Positions 25,447 through 35,516 of a stretch of 64,000 nt of DNA are shown piece after piece. A model generated the notes under the pieces. It saw only the letters and a list, made by a program, of their open reading frames with translations, did not search any database and was not told where the DNA came from. Position numbers and translations under genes: made by a program. Positions within the stretch are counted from its first letter, which is position 1; each line of letters opens with the position of its first letter. This DNA is from Prauserella alba (GTDB lineage: Bacteria > Actinomycetota > Actinomycetes > Mycobacteriales > Pseudonocardiaceae): contig NZ_JAMTCH010000009.1 of NCBI RefSeq assembly GCF_024171735.1, positions 62,001-126,000 of the forward strand, in the 5' to 3' direction.

Positions 25447-26348
25447 TTGTTCGGCAGCAGACCTGCGCTGCGCCACAACCGCATGCCGGGAGCGCCGACC
25501 AGACCGGCCTCGTCGAGGAACGGCATGATCTTCTCGCCGGAGAACAGCAGCGTGGCCCGGAAATGTGGGTTACTCAGGGCCGCCTGGTAGCCCTCCTTCG
25601 GGCGGATACCGACGGCCTTGTAGACGTACGGGTTGATCAGACTGCGGGTGATGTGCCAGGACACGTAGGCGATCAGCCAGCGCTGATAGGCCAGCTCCAC
25701 CTTGCCCATGCCCTTGATCCGCCGGGTGACCTCTTCACGCGCGAACGTGACGTGCCGCGCCTCCTCCAGCACGTGAATGCGGTTGACCATCCGCACCAGC
25801 GGCTGGATCTCCGGGTCGTTCATCTGCTCGCGCTGGAGCCGGTCGAGGATCTCCTCGGCGATCAGGATCGACCCGTAGAGCGCGGGGCCGTAGCCGATGA
25901 CCGGGAGGATCTTGGCCATCCGGTGGCGCCACTTCACGGGGCCGTAGTGCGGACAGCCGAACGCGTTCGACATGCGCGCGAACATCGTCGAGTGCCGACA
26001 CTCGTCGGCGATCTCCGTCAGCGCGTACTGCGCGTGGCTCGTAGTCGGGTCGCCGTTGTCGACCTCCTTGAGCAACAGCTGCATGAGGATGACCTCGAAC
26101 CAGATGCCGTTCGTGGCGATGCTGGCCATCTCGTGCTTGCCGAGCTCGATGCGCTGCTCCGGCGTGAGCCGGTCCCACAGCTCGGTGCCGTAGAGACTCG
26201 AACGCTCCTCGGGGATGAACCGCTTGCCCTCGACGAGGGGAGCGTCCCAGTCGATGTCGACCTCAGGGTCGTAGAACTTGTTCGCCGACGACTTCAGAAG
26301 ACGCTCAGCGGTCTTCTCCCGCCCGGCATCGCCCAGGGTCCGCGTCAT
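25443..26348 (-). CDS. AurF-like diiron oxygenase
   Basis: This 301-residue protein matches the AurF (p-aminobenzoate N-oxygenase) diiron family. Iron ligands are visible in a helical bundle: KHEMASIATNG near residue 72, ADECRHSTMFARM near 115, an internal Glu in LIAEEILDR near 165 and EEARHVTFAREE near 195. Most actinobacterial members are uncharacterised and are presumed to be oxygenases, possibly acting on fatty-acid or aromatic substrates. It is coupled to a downstream hydrolase and is divergent from a TetR gene. A perfect palindrome lies in the shared 124-bp promoter region, so TetR control is likely. Confidence 0.88.
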   Translation of the reverse strand: MTRTLGDAGREKTAERLLKSSANKFYDPEVDIDWDAPLVEGKRFIPEERSSLYGTELWDRLTPEQRIELGKHEMASIATNGIWFEVILMQLLLKEVDNGDPTTSHAQYALTEIADECRHSTMFARMSNAFGCPHYGPVKWRHRMAKILPVIGYGPALYGSILIAEEILDRLQREQMNDPEIQPLVRMVNRIHVLEEARHVTFAREEVTRRIKGMGKVELAYQRWLIAYVSWHITRSLINPYVYKAVGIRPKEGYQAALSNPHFRATLLFSGEKIMPFLDEAGLVGAPGMRLWRSAGLLPNK

Positions 26349-26450
26349 TGCGGCTTACCACCTTTCACGGCTGACGGCTGACTGCTCCGTGGAGCTGCTC
26401 CGGAAGCCGGAACCGCTGCGGGAGCACCGTTCGCAGTTTGTGTAACTTCC

Positions 26451-26463
26451 AGTAACAGTTACT
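26451..26463. promoter_or_regulatory. Palindromic operator between aurF-like and tetR genes
   Basis: The perfect 13-base palindrome AGTAACAGTTACT ends 10 bases before the tetR start and about 100 bases from the divergent aurF-like start. A further GTAAC lies 5 bases to its left and a GGTAGC to its right, giving an extended partly symmetric site. Its position suits autoregulation by the TetR protein and joint control of the divergent operon. Confidence 0.65.
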
Positions 26464-26472
26464 TCTGGTAGC

Positions 26473-27279
26473 ATGCGAGGCATGCCGGACCCTGTCAAGT
26501 CGAGCAAGAAGAAGTCGTCCGACAAGGCATCACCCGGAAGTGGTGACGCCCGGAAGGACCGCTGGCGCAAGCACCGCATCGCGCGCCGGGCCGAGTTCGT
26601 CGACGCGGCACTCGCCGCACTCGAGGAACAGGGCCCCGACCTGGGCATGGAACACGTCGCGGCCGCGGCAGGCGTGACCAAGCCGGTGCTCTACCGCCAC
26701 TTCGAGGACAAGGCCGACCTCTACCTCGCACTCGGCGACCGCGGCACCGAGATCCTCTTCGAACGCCTCATGCCCGCGATCAACACCGAACTCGCCCCGG
26801 TGCCCCGCATCCGCACGGCCCTCGACGCGTTCTTCACCGTGCTCGAAGAGCACCCCAACCTCTACCGGCTGCTCGCGCGCAGACGGTTCGCCGACCGCCC
26901 GCTGGACTCGGACGTCACCGACGTCGTCGCCGAGGACAAGGCGCTCATCGCCAACGCGCTGACCGCACTGCTCGGGGACTACCTGCGCATGTTCAGCGTC
27001 GACTCCGGCGCGGCCGAACCCTGGGCGCACGGCGTGGTCGGGCTGGTGCACAACACCGGCGAATGGTGGCTGGCCAGACAAAGCATGAGCCGCGACGCCG
27101 TGGTGGAGTACCTGACCCAGATCATCTGGGCGGCCATCGACGGCCTCGCCAGGCAGCACGGCATCCAGATCGATCCCGACCGGCCGGTCGAGACCAACAA
27201 GATCGTCCAGTTCAGCCGCAGCGAGGACGCCGGCGACGAGACCGCACGCCCCACCGACGAAGCTGGAGCAGCACAATGA
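26473..27279 (+). CDS. TetR/AcrR family transcriptional regulator
   Basis: This 268-residue TetR regulator has a lysine-rich N-terminal tail of about 30 residues. The helix-turn-helix follows (residues 40-85, FVDAALAALEEQGPDLGME then AAAAGVTKPVLYRHFEDKADLY) and a C-terminal ligand-binding domain. An ATG at 26482 is an alternative start. The stop overlaps the next ATG (ATGA), so it is coupled to a DUF4873 gene. The palindrome 10 bases upstream suggests autoregulation. Fatty-acyl or aromatic ligands are typical of this branch, but nothing here identifies one. Confidence 0.92.
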   Translation: MRGMPDPVKSSKKKSSDKASPGSGDARKDRWRKHRIARRAEFVDAALAALEEQGPDLGMEHVAAAAGVTKPVLYRHFEDKADLYLALGDRGTEILFERLMPAINTELAPVPRIRTALDAFFTVLEEHPNLYRLLARRRFADRPLDSDVTDVVAEDKALIANALTALLGDYLRMFSVDSGAAEPWAHGVVGLVHNTGEWWLARQSMSRDAVVEYLTQIIWAAIDGLARQHGIQIDPDRPVETNKIVQFSRSEDAGDETARPTDEAGAAQ

Positions 27280-27602
27280 GCGAACACGACGAGGACGGCT
27301 ACACCGGCACCGCGACCCTGCTGGTGGAGGAGACCGAAGTGGCGGTGGAGGTCCACCTGCGCGGCCACTTCCAGCCGATCGACGGCTACTACCACTGGTA
27401 CGGCCGGATCAAGCCCAACGACGAGCTCACGACCCTCACCGGCGGCAAGAAGCGGAAGGTGCAGCTGCGCACCCCGGAGGGCACCGCCGACGGCGAGATC
27501 TCCGACCCCGACCCGTGGGACCGCTACCGGATCACGGGCACGAGCACCCCACCGTTCGCGGTGCCGACCACACTCGACGAGGTCGAAGCCGCCGCCCACT
27601 GA
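27276..27602 (+). CDS. DUF4873 domain-containing protein
   Basis: This 108-residue protein belongs to the DUF4873 family, a small beta-rich domain often found attached to or beside flavin monooxygenases. Signature segments are GYTGTATLLVEETEVAVEV, LRGHFQPIDGYYHWYGRI and DPWDRYRITGTSTPPFAV. The ATG overlaps the TetR stop by 4 bp. Together with the AurF-like oxygenase and hydrolase across the promoter it makes a compact oxidative module. Biochemical function of the domain is unknown. Confidence 0.88.
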   Translation: MSEHDEDGYTGTATLLVEETEVAVEVHLRGHFQPIDGYYHWYGRIKPNDELTTLTGGKKRKVQLRTPEGTADGEISDPDPWDRYRITGTSTPPFAVPTTLDEVEAAAH

Positions 27603-27619
27603 ACCGGGCCCGCAGACGA

Positions 27620-27658
27620 CGAACGCCGCGCCTCCCCTTGCGGGAGACGCGGCGTTCG
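27620..27658. terminator. Bidirectional terminator hairpin
   Basis: An 11-bp arm CGAACGCCGCG (27620-27630) pairs with 27648-27658. One mismatch follows, then CTCCC/GGGAG around a 5-base loop. It sits exactly between the convergent DUF4873 and DUF3107 genes and can end transcription from both sides. Confidence 0.85.
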
Positions 27659-27677
27659 CGGTTCGAGGGGCTGCGGA

Positions 27678-27908
27678 TCAGCCGCCGACGGCGAAGCCGA
27701 CACGACGGGCGTCCGACGGCGCGATCTCGACGTAGGCGATGCGGTCGGACGGGACCAGGTACTTGCGGCCCTTGTCGTCGGTCAGGCTGAACAGGCCGTC
27801 GTCGGCACCCAGCGCTTCGGCGACCAGCTTCTCGACCTCCTCGGCCGTCTGGCCGCTGGACACCACCAGCTCCCGCGGGGTGTCCTTGATGCCGATCTTG
27901 ACCTCCAC
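27678..27908 (-). CDS. DUF3107 protein (TB9.4 / Rv3208A family)
   Basis: This 76-residue protein belongs to the conserved actinobacterial DUF3107 family. It starts VEVKIGIKDTPRELVV, continues with EEVEKLVAEALG and ends SDRIAYVEIAPSDARRVGF. The GTG at 27908 has GGAGG six bases upstream, which fixes the start. The family has no established function; the fold appears to be a small alpha/beta domain. It is one of the conserved genes of the Rv3208-Rv3212 order. A repeat family A inverted pair separates it from the gene upstream on the same strand. Confidence 0.92.
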   Translation of the reverse strand: MEVKIGIKDTPRELVVSSGQTAEEVEKLVAEALGADDGLFSLTDDKGRKYLVPSDRIAYVEIAPSDARRVGFAVGG

Positions 27909-27979
27909 GTGCAACCTCCGCTGCGAAAAAGTTGAGCCTGTTCGTTCCCCGCCCAGGCTAGCGCGCCACCCCGGAGAAA

Positions 27980-28178
27980 GCCCCCAAGGGCACTGTGGTT
28001 GCACTGGGTGCGACGAACCTTCCCCTCGCTCGGGGGCGCGACCACGGGTACGAGTGTCACGGCACGTGGGCACGACGCGTTTCTCCGGCCAGCAAGCCCC
28101 GGCCACCCACCCTTCCCCACGCGCCGGCGCGTGGGGAAGATTCGTCGCGTTGAACGCAACCAGGGTGCCCTTGGGGGC
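27980..28178. repeat. Intergenic repeat family A, well-preserved inverted pair
   Basis: Two 46-bp arms (27980-28025 and 28133-28178, opposite orientation) match at 37 of 46 positions. They begin GCCCCCAAGGGCAC and end CTTCCCC at the inner side. The 107-bp centre includes most of a perfect 22-bp palindrome at 28115-28136 that runs into the right arm. The element, about 200 bp in all, has no coding capacity. It lies between two same-strand genes and could fold into a very large hairpin when transcribed. Confidence 0.8.
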
Positions 28179-28195
28179 TCCGCCGGCGGTTCTGT

Positions 28196-28861
28196 TCAGC
28201 CCAGGCCGAGGACCTGCATGCGCTTGGCGTGTCCCTGCTGGAGCTTGCGGAACAGCGCGGCGATCCCGGACAGATCGACCGAGCCGGCCACGATGAGCTC
28301 GGCGAGCCCGTCGCGCTCGGCCACGATGTACTGCGCCTGCGTCAGCGCCTCCCCGAGGAGCCGCCGCGACCACAGCGACAACCGGTCGCGCTGCGTGCTG
28401 TCGGCGTCGATGGCGGCCGCCACCTCGCGTTCGGCGAACGCCGAATGCCCGGTGTCGTCGAGCACCGTGAGCACGATGCGCCGCACCTCGTCGTCGAGCA
28501 CGGTCGAGAGCTCGCGGTAGAGGTCCGCGGCGAGGTTGTCCACGACGTACGCCTTGACCAGCGACTCCAGCCACGTCCGCGGGGCCGTCGACTCCTGGAA
28601 CGCGTCGACGTGCTTGCGGAACGGCTGCATCGCCTCCTCGACCGACGCGCCGTGGGCGTGCAGGTGGTTGGCGAGCATCTCGTAGTGCCCGATCTCCGCG
28701 CCCGCCATGGACGCGAGTGCGACCCGCCCGGCCAGGGTGGGCGCCGACCGCGCATCCTCGGCCAGCCGATCGAACGCCGACAACTCGCCGTAGGCCAGAA
28801 CCCCGAGCAGGTCGACCACGCCGCCACTGATTTCCGCACGCGCCTCCGTCACGCCGTTCAC
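28196..28861 (-). CDS. Ferritin-like fold protein (Rv3210c family)
   Basis: This protein of about 221 residues has a helical ferritin-like bundle: GVLAYGELSAFDRLAEDA near residue 20, AEIGHYEMLANHLHAHGAS near 55 and DDTGHSAFAEREVAAAI near 140. The Glu/His pairs could bind a diiron site. The family resembles MiaE-like tRNA hydroxylases, but function in actinobacteria is not established. The start is uncertain; I used GTG 28861, with GTG 28852 as an alternative, because the upstream frame is unsupported. It is divergent from rhlE, as in mycobacteria. Confidence 0.85.
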   Translation of the reverse strand: MNGVTEARAEISGGVVDLLGVLAYGELSAFDRLAEDARSAPTLAGRVALASMAGAEIGHYEMLANHLHAHGASVEEAMQPFRKHVDAFQESTAPRTWLESLVKAYVVDNLAADLYRELSTVLDDEVRRIVLTVLDDTGHSAFAEREVAAAIDADSTQRDRLSLWSRRLLGEALTQAQYIVAERDGLAELIVAGSVDLSGIAALFRKLQQGHAKRMQVLGLG

Positions 28862-29007
28862 CGTAGTCGAGACCGCAAACCGGGCAGCAGTTACCAACGA
28901 CACGTGATCAAATGCGGCGGGCGTCACGATATGTCGGCGTCTTCGCTGTACACTGAGGAACCGAGAGCGATTCTCACCACTCGTGGACCGCCGCGAAAGA
29001 CATATTC

Positions 29008-30933
<1,926 letters not shown>

Positions 30934-30938
30934 CGTCC

Positions 30939-32240
30939 GTGAGCTCCACCGGATCACCTTCGCCGGATTCCGGCGGCACGGCCGACGACACGGCCCACAG
31001 CGGCGGCTCCGCACCGACCACGGTGCAGAGTCGCCGCTCGCCGTGGAACCGCCGCCGCGACCGCGTCGCAGCCGCGCTGCTCGGCGTGGCCGTCGTCATG
31101 GCCGGTCTCGTCGTCTGGGCAGGCAGCGACAGCAGGGCCACGATCAGCGAGACCGCTCCCCCGCCCGCGGGCACCCCGGCGCAACCGGCGTCGGTGCCCG
31201 CGGAGTTCCACGAGGCCTGGCGGGCACCGAGCGCCGCGACCCCCGCGCCCGTCGCGACGGCTGGCACCGTGGTCACCGGCGACGGCGGTGAGGTCACCGG
31301 GCGGGATCCCGAGACCGGTTCCGTCCGCTGGCGGTACGCCCGCGACCTGCCACTGTGCACCGTCGGGGCCGAGTGGGAACGCGCCCTGGCCGTCTATCGC
31401 AAGGACGCAGGCTGCAGCGAGGTCACCCAGCTCGACGCGGCAACCGGCAAGCGTACGGCACAGCGCAACGGGGACGCCGAACGCGGCACCCGGCTCGTCG
31501 GCGACGGCGGCTACGTGACCACCACCGGCGAGCGGCTGCTCAACACCTGGCGCGACGACCTGGTCAAGAGCATGGAGTTCGGCCGGGTGTACGCGCAGGT
31601 CAACGCCGGATACCAGCCGCGGCCTAACTGCCGGTACGGCACCGTCGCCGCGGCATCGGGCAGGGTCGGCGTGATCGAACGCTGCCCCGGCCGCAGTGGT
31701 GCGTTGTTGACCGTGCTGAAGGCGGCCCCCGAGGAGTCCGACCAGCCGGAACAGGAGTTCTCCCAGCCGTTGCCCGAGCGGGGCGCCAAGCTCGTCGCGA
31801 TGGTGCCGGGCGGCTCGGCGGTGCTGCTGCCGGAGGCGAAGGAACTGGTGCTGTTCGACGCCGAGGGCCGGGAGCGGACCCGGTATCCGCTCGACCTTCC
31901 CCGGTCCGATCTGGACCGGGAACCGCGCGGCGGGGTGATGCCCACCGTCCGTGGACCGTGGAACGTCTACTGGTTCACCGGATCCCGCACCATGGCACTG
32001 TCCACAGCGGACCTGACTCCGCAGTGGACGGTGCACAACACGCGCGGCGCGGGAACGTCGTACGCGGGCCGGTACCTCGCACCGATCGGCGGCGGCCTCG
32101 CGGTTCTCGACCCCCGCAGCGGCGACACGGTACGCACGATCGCCGTCGACCGCGACGGCCACCGCGGGCCGATCACCATGGCCACCGCAGGCCCGGTCCT
32201 GCTGGAACGCCGCGGCGACGAGGTGGTGGCACTGCGGTGA
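30939..32240 (+). CDS. PQQ-like beta-propeller membrane-anchored protein (Rv3212 family)
   Basis: This 433-residue protein has one N-terminal membrane segment near residue 45 (VAAALLGVAVVMAGLVVWAG). An extracellular beta-propeller follows, with repeated blades such as VTGRDPETGSVRWRYARDL and GGLAVLDPRSGDTVRTIAV. Paired cysteines (CTVGAEWER ... DAGC, NCRYGTVA ... ERC) fit an oxidised exported domain. It starts with GTG 30939, six bases after the rhlE stop, so both are probably in one transcript, as the homologous pair is in mycobacteria. No function is established. Confidence 0.88.
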   Translation: MSSTGSPSPDSGGTADDTAHSGGSAPTTVQSRRSPWNRRRDRVAAALLGVAVVMAGLVVWAGSDSRATISETAPPPAGTPAQPASVPAEFHEAWRAPSAATPAPVATAGTVVTGDGGEVTGRDPETGSVRWRYARDLPLCTVGAEWERALAVYRKDAGCSEVTQLDAATGKRTAQRNGDAERGTRLVGDGGYVTTTGERLLNTWRDDLVKSMEFGRVYAQVNAGYQPRPNCRYGTVAAASGRVGVIERCPGRSGALLTVLKAAPEESDQPEQEFSQPLPERGAKLVAMVPGGSAVLLPEAKELVLFDAEGRERTRYPLDLPRSDLDREPRGGVMPTVRGPWNVYWFTGSRTMALSTADLTPQWTVHNTRGAGTSYAGRYLAPIGGGLAVLDPRSGDTVRTIAVDRDGHRGPITMATAGPVLLERRGDEVVALR

Positions 32241-32270
32241 CCGGAGCACCTCGATGACCGGAGACCCTCG

Positions 32271-33101
32271 ATGACCGCGTTCTCCCAACTGTCCCCGCAC
32301 GGCGGCAGGCGGATCGACCTGCCGGGAGGCCTCGCCGCACTGTCCGGCCCCGAGCCGGCCGACGCGGCGGGTACGGCACTGCTCGTGCCCGGCTACACCG
32401 GGTCGAAGGAGGACTTCGCCCCGCTGCTGGACGGCATCGCCGACGGCGGGCTGCACCCGCTGGCGATCGACCTGCCCGGCCAGTACGAATCACCGGGTCC
32501 CGACGACGAGGCTGCCTACTTGCCGGACCGGCTCGGCGAGGTCGTCGCCGAGCTGGCCACCTCGCTCGACGGCCCCGTCGTGCTGCTCGGCCACTCCTAC
32601 GGCGGGCTGGTGTCCCGCGGCGCCGTGCTCGCAGGTGCGCCGGTCGCCGGCCTGACGCTCCTCGACAGCGGCCCGGCCCGGCTACCCCACGGCCTCCGCT
32701 CGCAGGCACTCGAAGCGGGCGAACCGCTGCTGCGCGCCCAGGGCGTCGAAGCCGTGTACGCGATCCGCGAGCAGCTCGGCGGTCTGCCGGCCGCGGAACT
32801 GCGCGCGTTCCTGCGCACCCGGTTCGTCACGTCGAGCGCGGCCGGGCTGCTGGGTATGGCCAGGGGGCTGCGCACCGAACCGGATCGCACCGACGAACTC
32901 GCGGCCGCACTCGGCGACCGCCCCGCACTGGTCGTCGCGGGTGAACACGACGATGCCTGGTCGGTCGATCAGCAGAAGGACATGGCCCGCAGGCTCACCG
33001 CGGCCTTCACCGTGGTTCCGCAGGCGGCCCACTCCCCCAACACCGAGAACCCCCACGCCCTGCTGGACGTCCTGCTGGCCGAATGGCGTGGTTGGCTCTA
33101 G
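32271..33101 (+). CDS. Alpha/beta hydrolase
   Basis: This 276-residue hydrolase has PGYTGSKEDFAPLLDG near residue 40 and a nucleophile elbow GHSYGG near 105. The acid is in VAGEHDDAWSV near 225 and a late His in PQAAHSPNTENP near 250. It follows the beta-propeller gene by 30 bp on the same strand and may be the last gene of the rhlE unit. The specific ester or thioester substrate is unknown. Directly after its stop begins the longest array of repeat family B. Confidence 0.88.
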   Translation: MTAFSQLSPHGGRRIDLPGGLAALSGPEPADAAGTALLVPGYTGSKEDFAPLLDGIADGGLHPLAIDLPGQYESPGPDDEAAYLPDRLGEVVAELATSLDGPVVLLGHSYGGLVSRGAVLAGAPVAGLTLLDSGPARLPHGLRSQALEAGEPLLRAQGVEAVYAIREQLGGLPAAELRAFLRTRFVTSSAAGLLGMARGLRTEPDRTDELAAALGDRPALVVAGEHDDAWSVDQQKDMARRLTAAFTVVPQAAHSPNTENPHALLDVLLAEWRGWL

Positions 33102-33120
33102 CCGTCGCCGTGCCCAAACC

Positions 33121-33245
33121 GCGCGTTGCGCATTCCGGGGCCCGTGTTGCGGATTCGGGGGCCCGTGTTGCGGATTCCGGGGCGCGTGTTCTGCACGCGG
33201 ACCCGCGTGTTCTGCGGTCGGGGGCCCGTGTTCTGCGTTCGGGGT
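33121..33245 (+). repeat. Repeat family B array, six units of about 21 bp
   Basis: Six near-identical units of the form CCGTGTTGCGGATTCCGGGGC, with the last three closer to CCGTGTTCTGCGTTCGGGG, begin 20 bases after the hydrolase stop and read on the same strand. Related units lie at 42546-42605, 52619-52721, 53243-53300 (reverse strand) and 63520-63590. The units abut, so this is not CRISPR. Confidence 0.85.
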
Positions 33246-33329
33246 GCCCACGTCGGTCGCGTGACCGGACTCGCCGGACGACTTCGCAGACGTCCCGGCG
33301 GCGGCATCCGTCGATTTCGTTTCGCGTGG

Positions 33330-34259
33330 TCAGTGGTCCACCCAGTCGGGCGCCCAGACATCGTCCGGGGCCTGCGGCCCCGTGGTGTGCAGATGGTCGC
33401 GTAGTGCCGTCAGCAGGGGATGCTGGTCCCCGCTGCGGGACAACAGGAGGTGCGGGTAGACCGGTGTGGGTTCACGCAACGGGATGCGCCGCAGGTCGTA
33501 GTTCTCGGGCCACAGGTACCGATCCCCACTGCCGACGAGGGTGGCCAACGAGGCCGAGTCGGCCAGCGCGTCCATCAATGCCTCGTCGCCGAAGTGGGGG
33601 CCGAGCGCATCGATGCTCAGTCCGAAAGCCTCGGAAAGCGTCTCGTAGAACGCGGCCCACTCCGCGTCCGGCCTGATCCCCGGGATCCATATGCGGTGGT
33701 CCGCCAGGTCCGCAGGCCTGACGGAGGCCGCGTCCGACATCGGGTGGCCCGGCCCGACCAGGAGTTCCAACGGAACGTCCAGGAGCCGATCAGCGGCGAT
33801 CCCGGCCGGGATCTCGGCCGCAGGCATGGCGCGGAAGGACGCGTCGATAGTTCCTTCGAGCACCGCCTTGGCTGCTTGGGCGGCATTCTCGGTGCTCAGC
33901 GTGACCGCGTCCAGGTTCATGTCGGGCTGGGAGCGGTAGAACCGGTAGACGGCCTGGGCCGGAGCGATGCGCCGGTTGAGGACATCGACGCGCAACGGCC
34001 GGTTACCGGGCCGTACGGCCTGTTCAGCCCGGTCGGTAGCGGTGAGGATCCCCTTGGCGTGCGGCAGGAAGACCTGTCCGTCCAAGCTCGGCCTGGAGCC
34101 GCGGGAGGTACGCACCAGGAGCGCGGCGCCGAGGTGCCGCTCCAGGGACGCGATTCGCTTGGAGACCGCCTGCTGGCTGATCCGCAGCTCGTCCGCCGCT
34201 GCCTGGAACTGGCCGGTCTCGGCGACGGCCACGAACGTCCGCAGTGCATCGACATCCAC
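33330..34259 (-). CDS. LysR family transcriptional regulator
   Basis: This 309-residue regulator has an N-terminal winged helix ([20 protein letters not shown] then [19 protein letters not shown]) and a periplasmic-binding-like effector domain (residues 90-290). It is divergent from an acetyltransferase gene, and the 89-bp region between them contains an inverted repeat typical of LysR sites. Self-repression and control of the acetyltransferase are therefore likely. The effector cannot be named from the sequence. Confidence 0.93.
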   Translation of the reverse strand: MDVDALRTFVAVAETGQFQAAADELRISQQAVSKRIASLERHLGAALLVRTSRGSRPSLDGQVFLPHAKGILTATDRAEQAVRPGNRPLRVDVLNRRIAPAQAVYRFYRSQPDMNLDAVTLSTENAAQAAKAVLEGTIDASFRAMPAAEIPAGIAADRLLDVPLELLVGPGHPMSDAASVRPADLADHRIWIPGIRPDAEWAAFYETLSEAFGLSIDALGPHFGDEALMDALADSASLATLVGSGDRYLWPENYDLRRIPLREPTPVYPHLLLSRSGDQHPLLTALRDHLHTTGPQAPDDVWAPDWVDH

Positions 34260-34276
34260 ACCACGATCGTACTTTC

Positions 34277-34291
34277 ACAACTCATGGTTGT
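34277..34291. promoter_or_regulatory. Inverted repeat between lysR and acetyltransferase genes
   Basis: ACAAC-n5-GTTGT forms a 15-bp palindromic site 17 bases upstream of the lysR start and about 58 bases upstream of the acetyltransferase start. It has the size of a LysR operator half-pair and is the only clear symmetry in this gap. Confidence 0.5.
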
Positions 34292-34348
34292 TTCTGCTGT
34301 CCGTTCGCGTTGTTTGATCCCGTGTTCCGGCGGTGGTGGGATCGGCGC

Positions 34349-34900
34349 ATGTCCACCCGCACAGCACAGGTCATGCATGTTTATTCGCCCGAGTTCACAC
34401 GCCACACGGAACGAATCGCGGAGGTGACCGATGCGACGTCCCGGCTGAACATGCTGCCGTTCAGCGACAGCGAAGGGCGCGCGGAACTACTTTCCGTTGT
34501 TTTCGGCAAGCCACTTCCGGAGTCGGTCACCATCTACCCGCCACTGTTCACCGAGTACGGACTCAACACGACGTTCGGGGAGAACGTCTTCGTCAATCAG
34601 GGGTGCACGTTGATGGACAAAGGCGGCATCCACCTGGGCAACGGCGTCATGGTCGCCCCGAAGGCCAGCCTCATCACCGGAGGGCACCCGCTGCCGTTGG
34701 CCGAACGCCGCGAGCACCTCTCGTTCGCCCCGATCGTCCTCGAAGACGACGTTTGGGTCGGGACGGCGGCCGTGATCACCCAGGGAGTGACGATCGGCGC
34801 CGGTGCGGTGGTCGCTGCGGGTGCCGTCGTCACCCGCGACGTGCCCGCCGGCACCATGGTCGCAGGCGTCCCCGCTCAGGTGATCAAGACGATCGATTGA
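34349..34900 (+). CDS. Maltose/galactoside-type O-acetyltransferase (left-handed beta-helix)
   Basis: This 183-residue enzyme belongs to the hexapeptide-repeat acetyltransferases. An N-terminal helical cap ([20 protein letters not shown]) is followed by hexapeptide coils ([19 protein letters not shown], then [20 protein letters not shown]). The catalytic His lies in [12 protein letters not shown] near residue 113. It transfers acetyl from acetyl-CoA to a sugar-like hydroxyl. An ATG at 34373 is an alternative start. It is divergent from a LysR regulator. The 205 bp that follow (34901-35105) hold nothing I recognise. Confidence 0.9.
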   Translation: MSTRTAQVMHVYSPEFTRHTERIAEVTDATSRLNMLPFSDSEGRAELLSVVFGKPLPESVTIYPPLFTEYGLNTTFGENVFVNQGCTLMDKGGIHLGNGVMVAPKASLITGGHPLPLAERREHLSFAPIVLEDDVWVGTAAVITQGVTIGAGAVVAAGAVVTRDVPAGTMVAGVPAQVIKTID

Positions 34901-35105
34901 ACCCGACCGTGACGGATTTCGTGAGCCGGAACAGGCACCCTCCAGGAAGGTTCCGCAGTCCTGGTTTCGTGCCCGGGTGACGGACGTGCCGACCGAACAG
35001 CCGGATCACTTCGCGCCGGTGGCTCGGCGCCGGGTCTGGTGAAGCTCGCCGGGGACGCGCCGGGCCCCGGCTCCAGCCGGACTCACACCCGACGTCGACG
35101 GGCCC

Positions 35106-35516
35106 TCACGCCCACCAGCACGTCCACAACACGACACCGGCGATGCCGATCACGCCGGCACCCGCCAACCCTGCAGCCGGACCCCGCTCCCTGTCGACCA
35201 TCACCACCTGCAGCGCGAGTGCCACCACCGCACCGAGCACATGCCACACGACGACCGCCGTACCCGCCGCACCGTCGGTGGCCAGCGCCACCACCAGCAC
35301 CACGGCCGCCAACAACGCGAACCCGGCGGCAACCGAGCCGGTGAAACCCCGCCACACGCGCCCGGCCGTTCCCGGTGCCTCCGGCTCGGTCACAGGCGTC
35401 TCCAGTGGTTCGGTGTGGTCGGCCGATTCCGTGGGACCGGCCGGTCCGGTACGTGTGGTCGCGGCCGTGCGACCCGTTGCTGCGGTCGTATTCGTCCTGC
35501 CCGGTGACCGGGTCAC
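35106..35516 (-). CDS. Small integral membrane protein (possible Rv2120c counterpart)
   Basis: This 136-residue protein has a Thr/Pro-rich cytoplasmic N-terminus of about 55 residues. Three hydrophobic segments follow: GFALLAAVVLVVALATDG, VVVWHVLGAVVALALQVV and AGVIGIAGVVLWTCW. It shows no enzymatic motif. Its start overlaps the stop of the RecB-like nuclease by 4 bp, the same pairing as Rv2119-Rv2120c in mycobacteria (inferred by position). It is the last gene of a four-gene minus-strand run. Confidence 0.8.
   Translation of the reverse strand: MTRSPGRTNTTAATGRTAATTRTGPAGPTESADHTEPLETPVTEPEAPGTAGRVWRGFTGSVAAGFALLAAVVLVVALATDGAAGTAVVVWHVLGAVVALALQVVMVDRERGPAAGLAGAGVIGIAGVVLWTCWWA

Noticed and set aside
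33121-33245. CRISPR-like array
   Set aside because: Units of about 21 bp abut with no unique spacers, and no cas genes are present. The RecB-like Fe-S nuclease at 35513-36568 is in a housekeeping-type operon, not a CRISPR locus.
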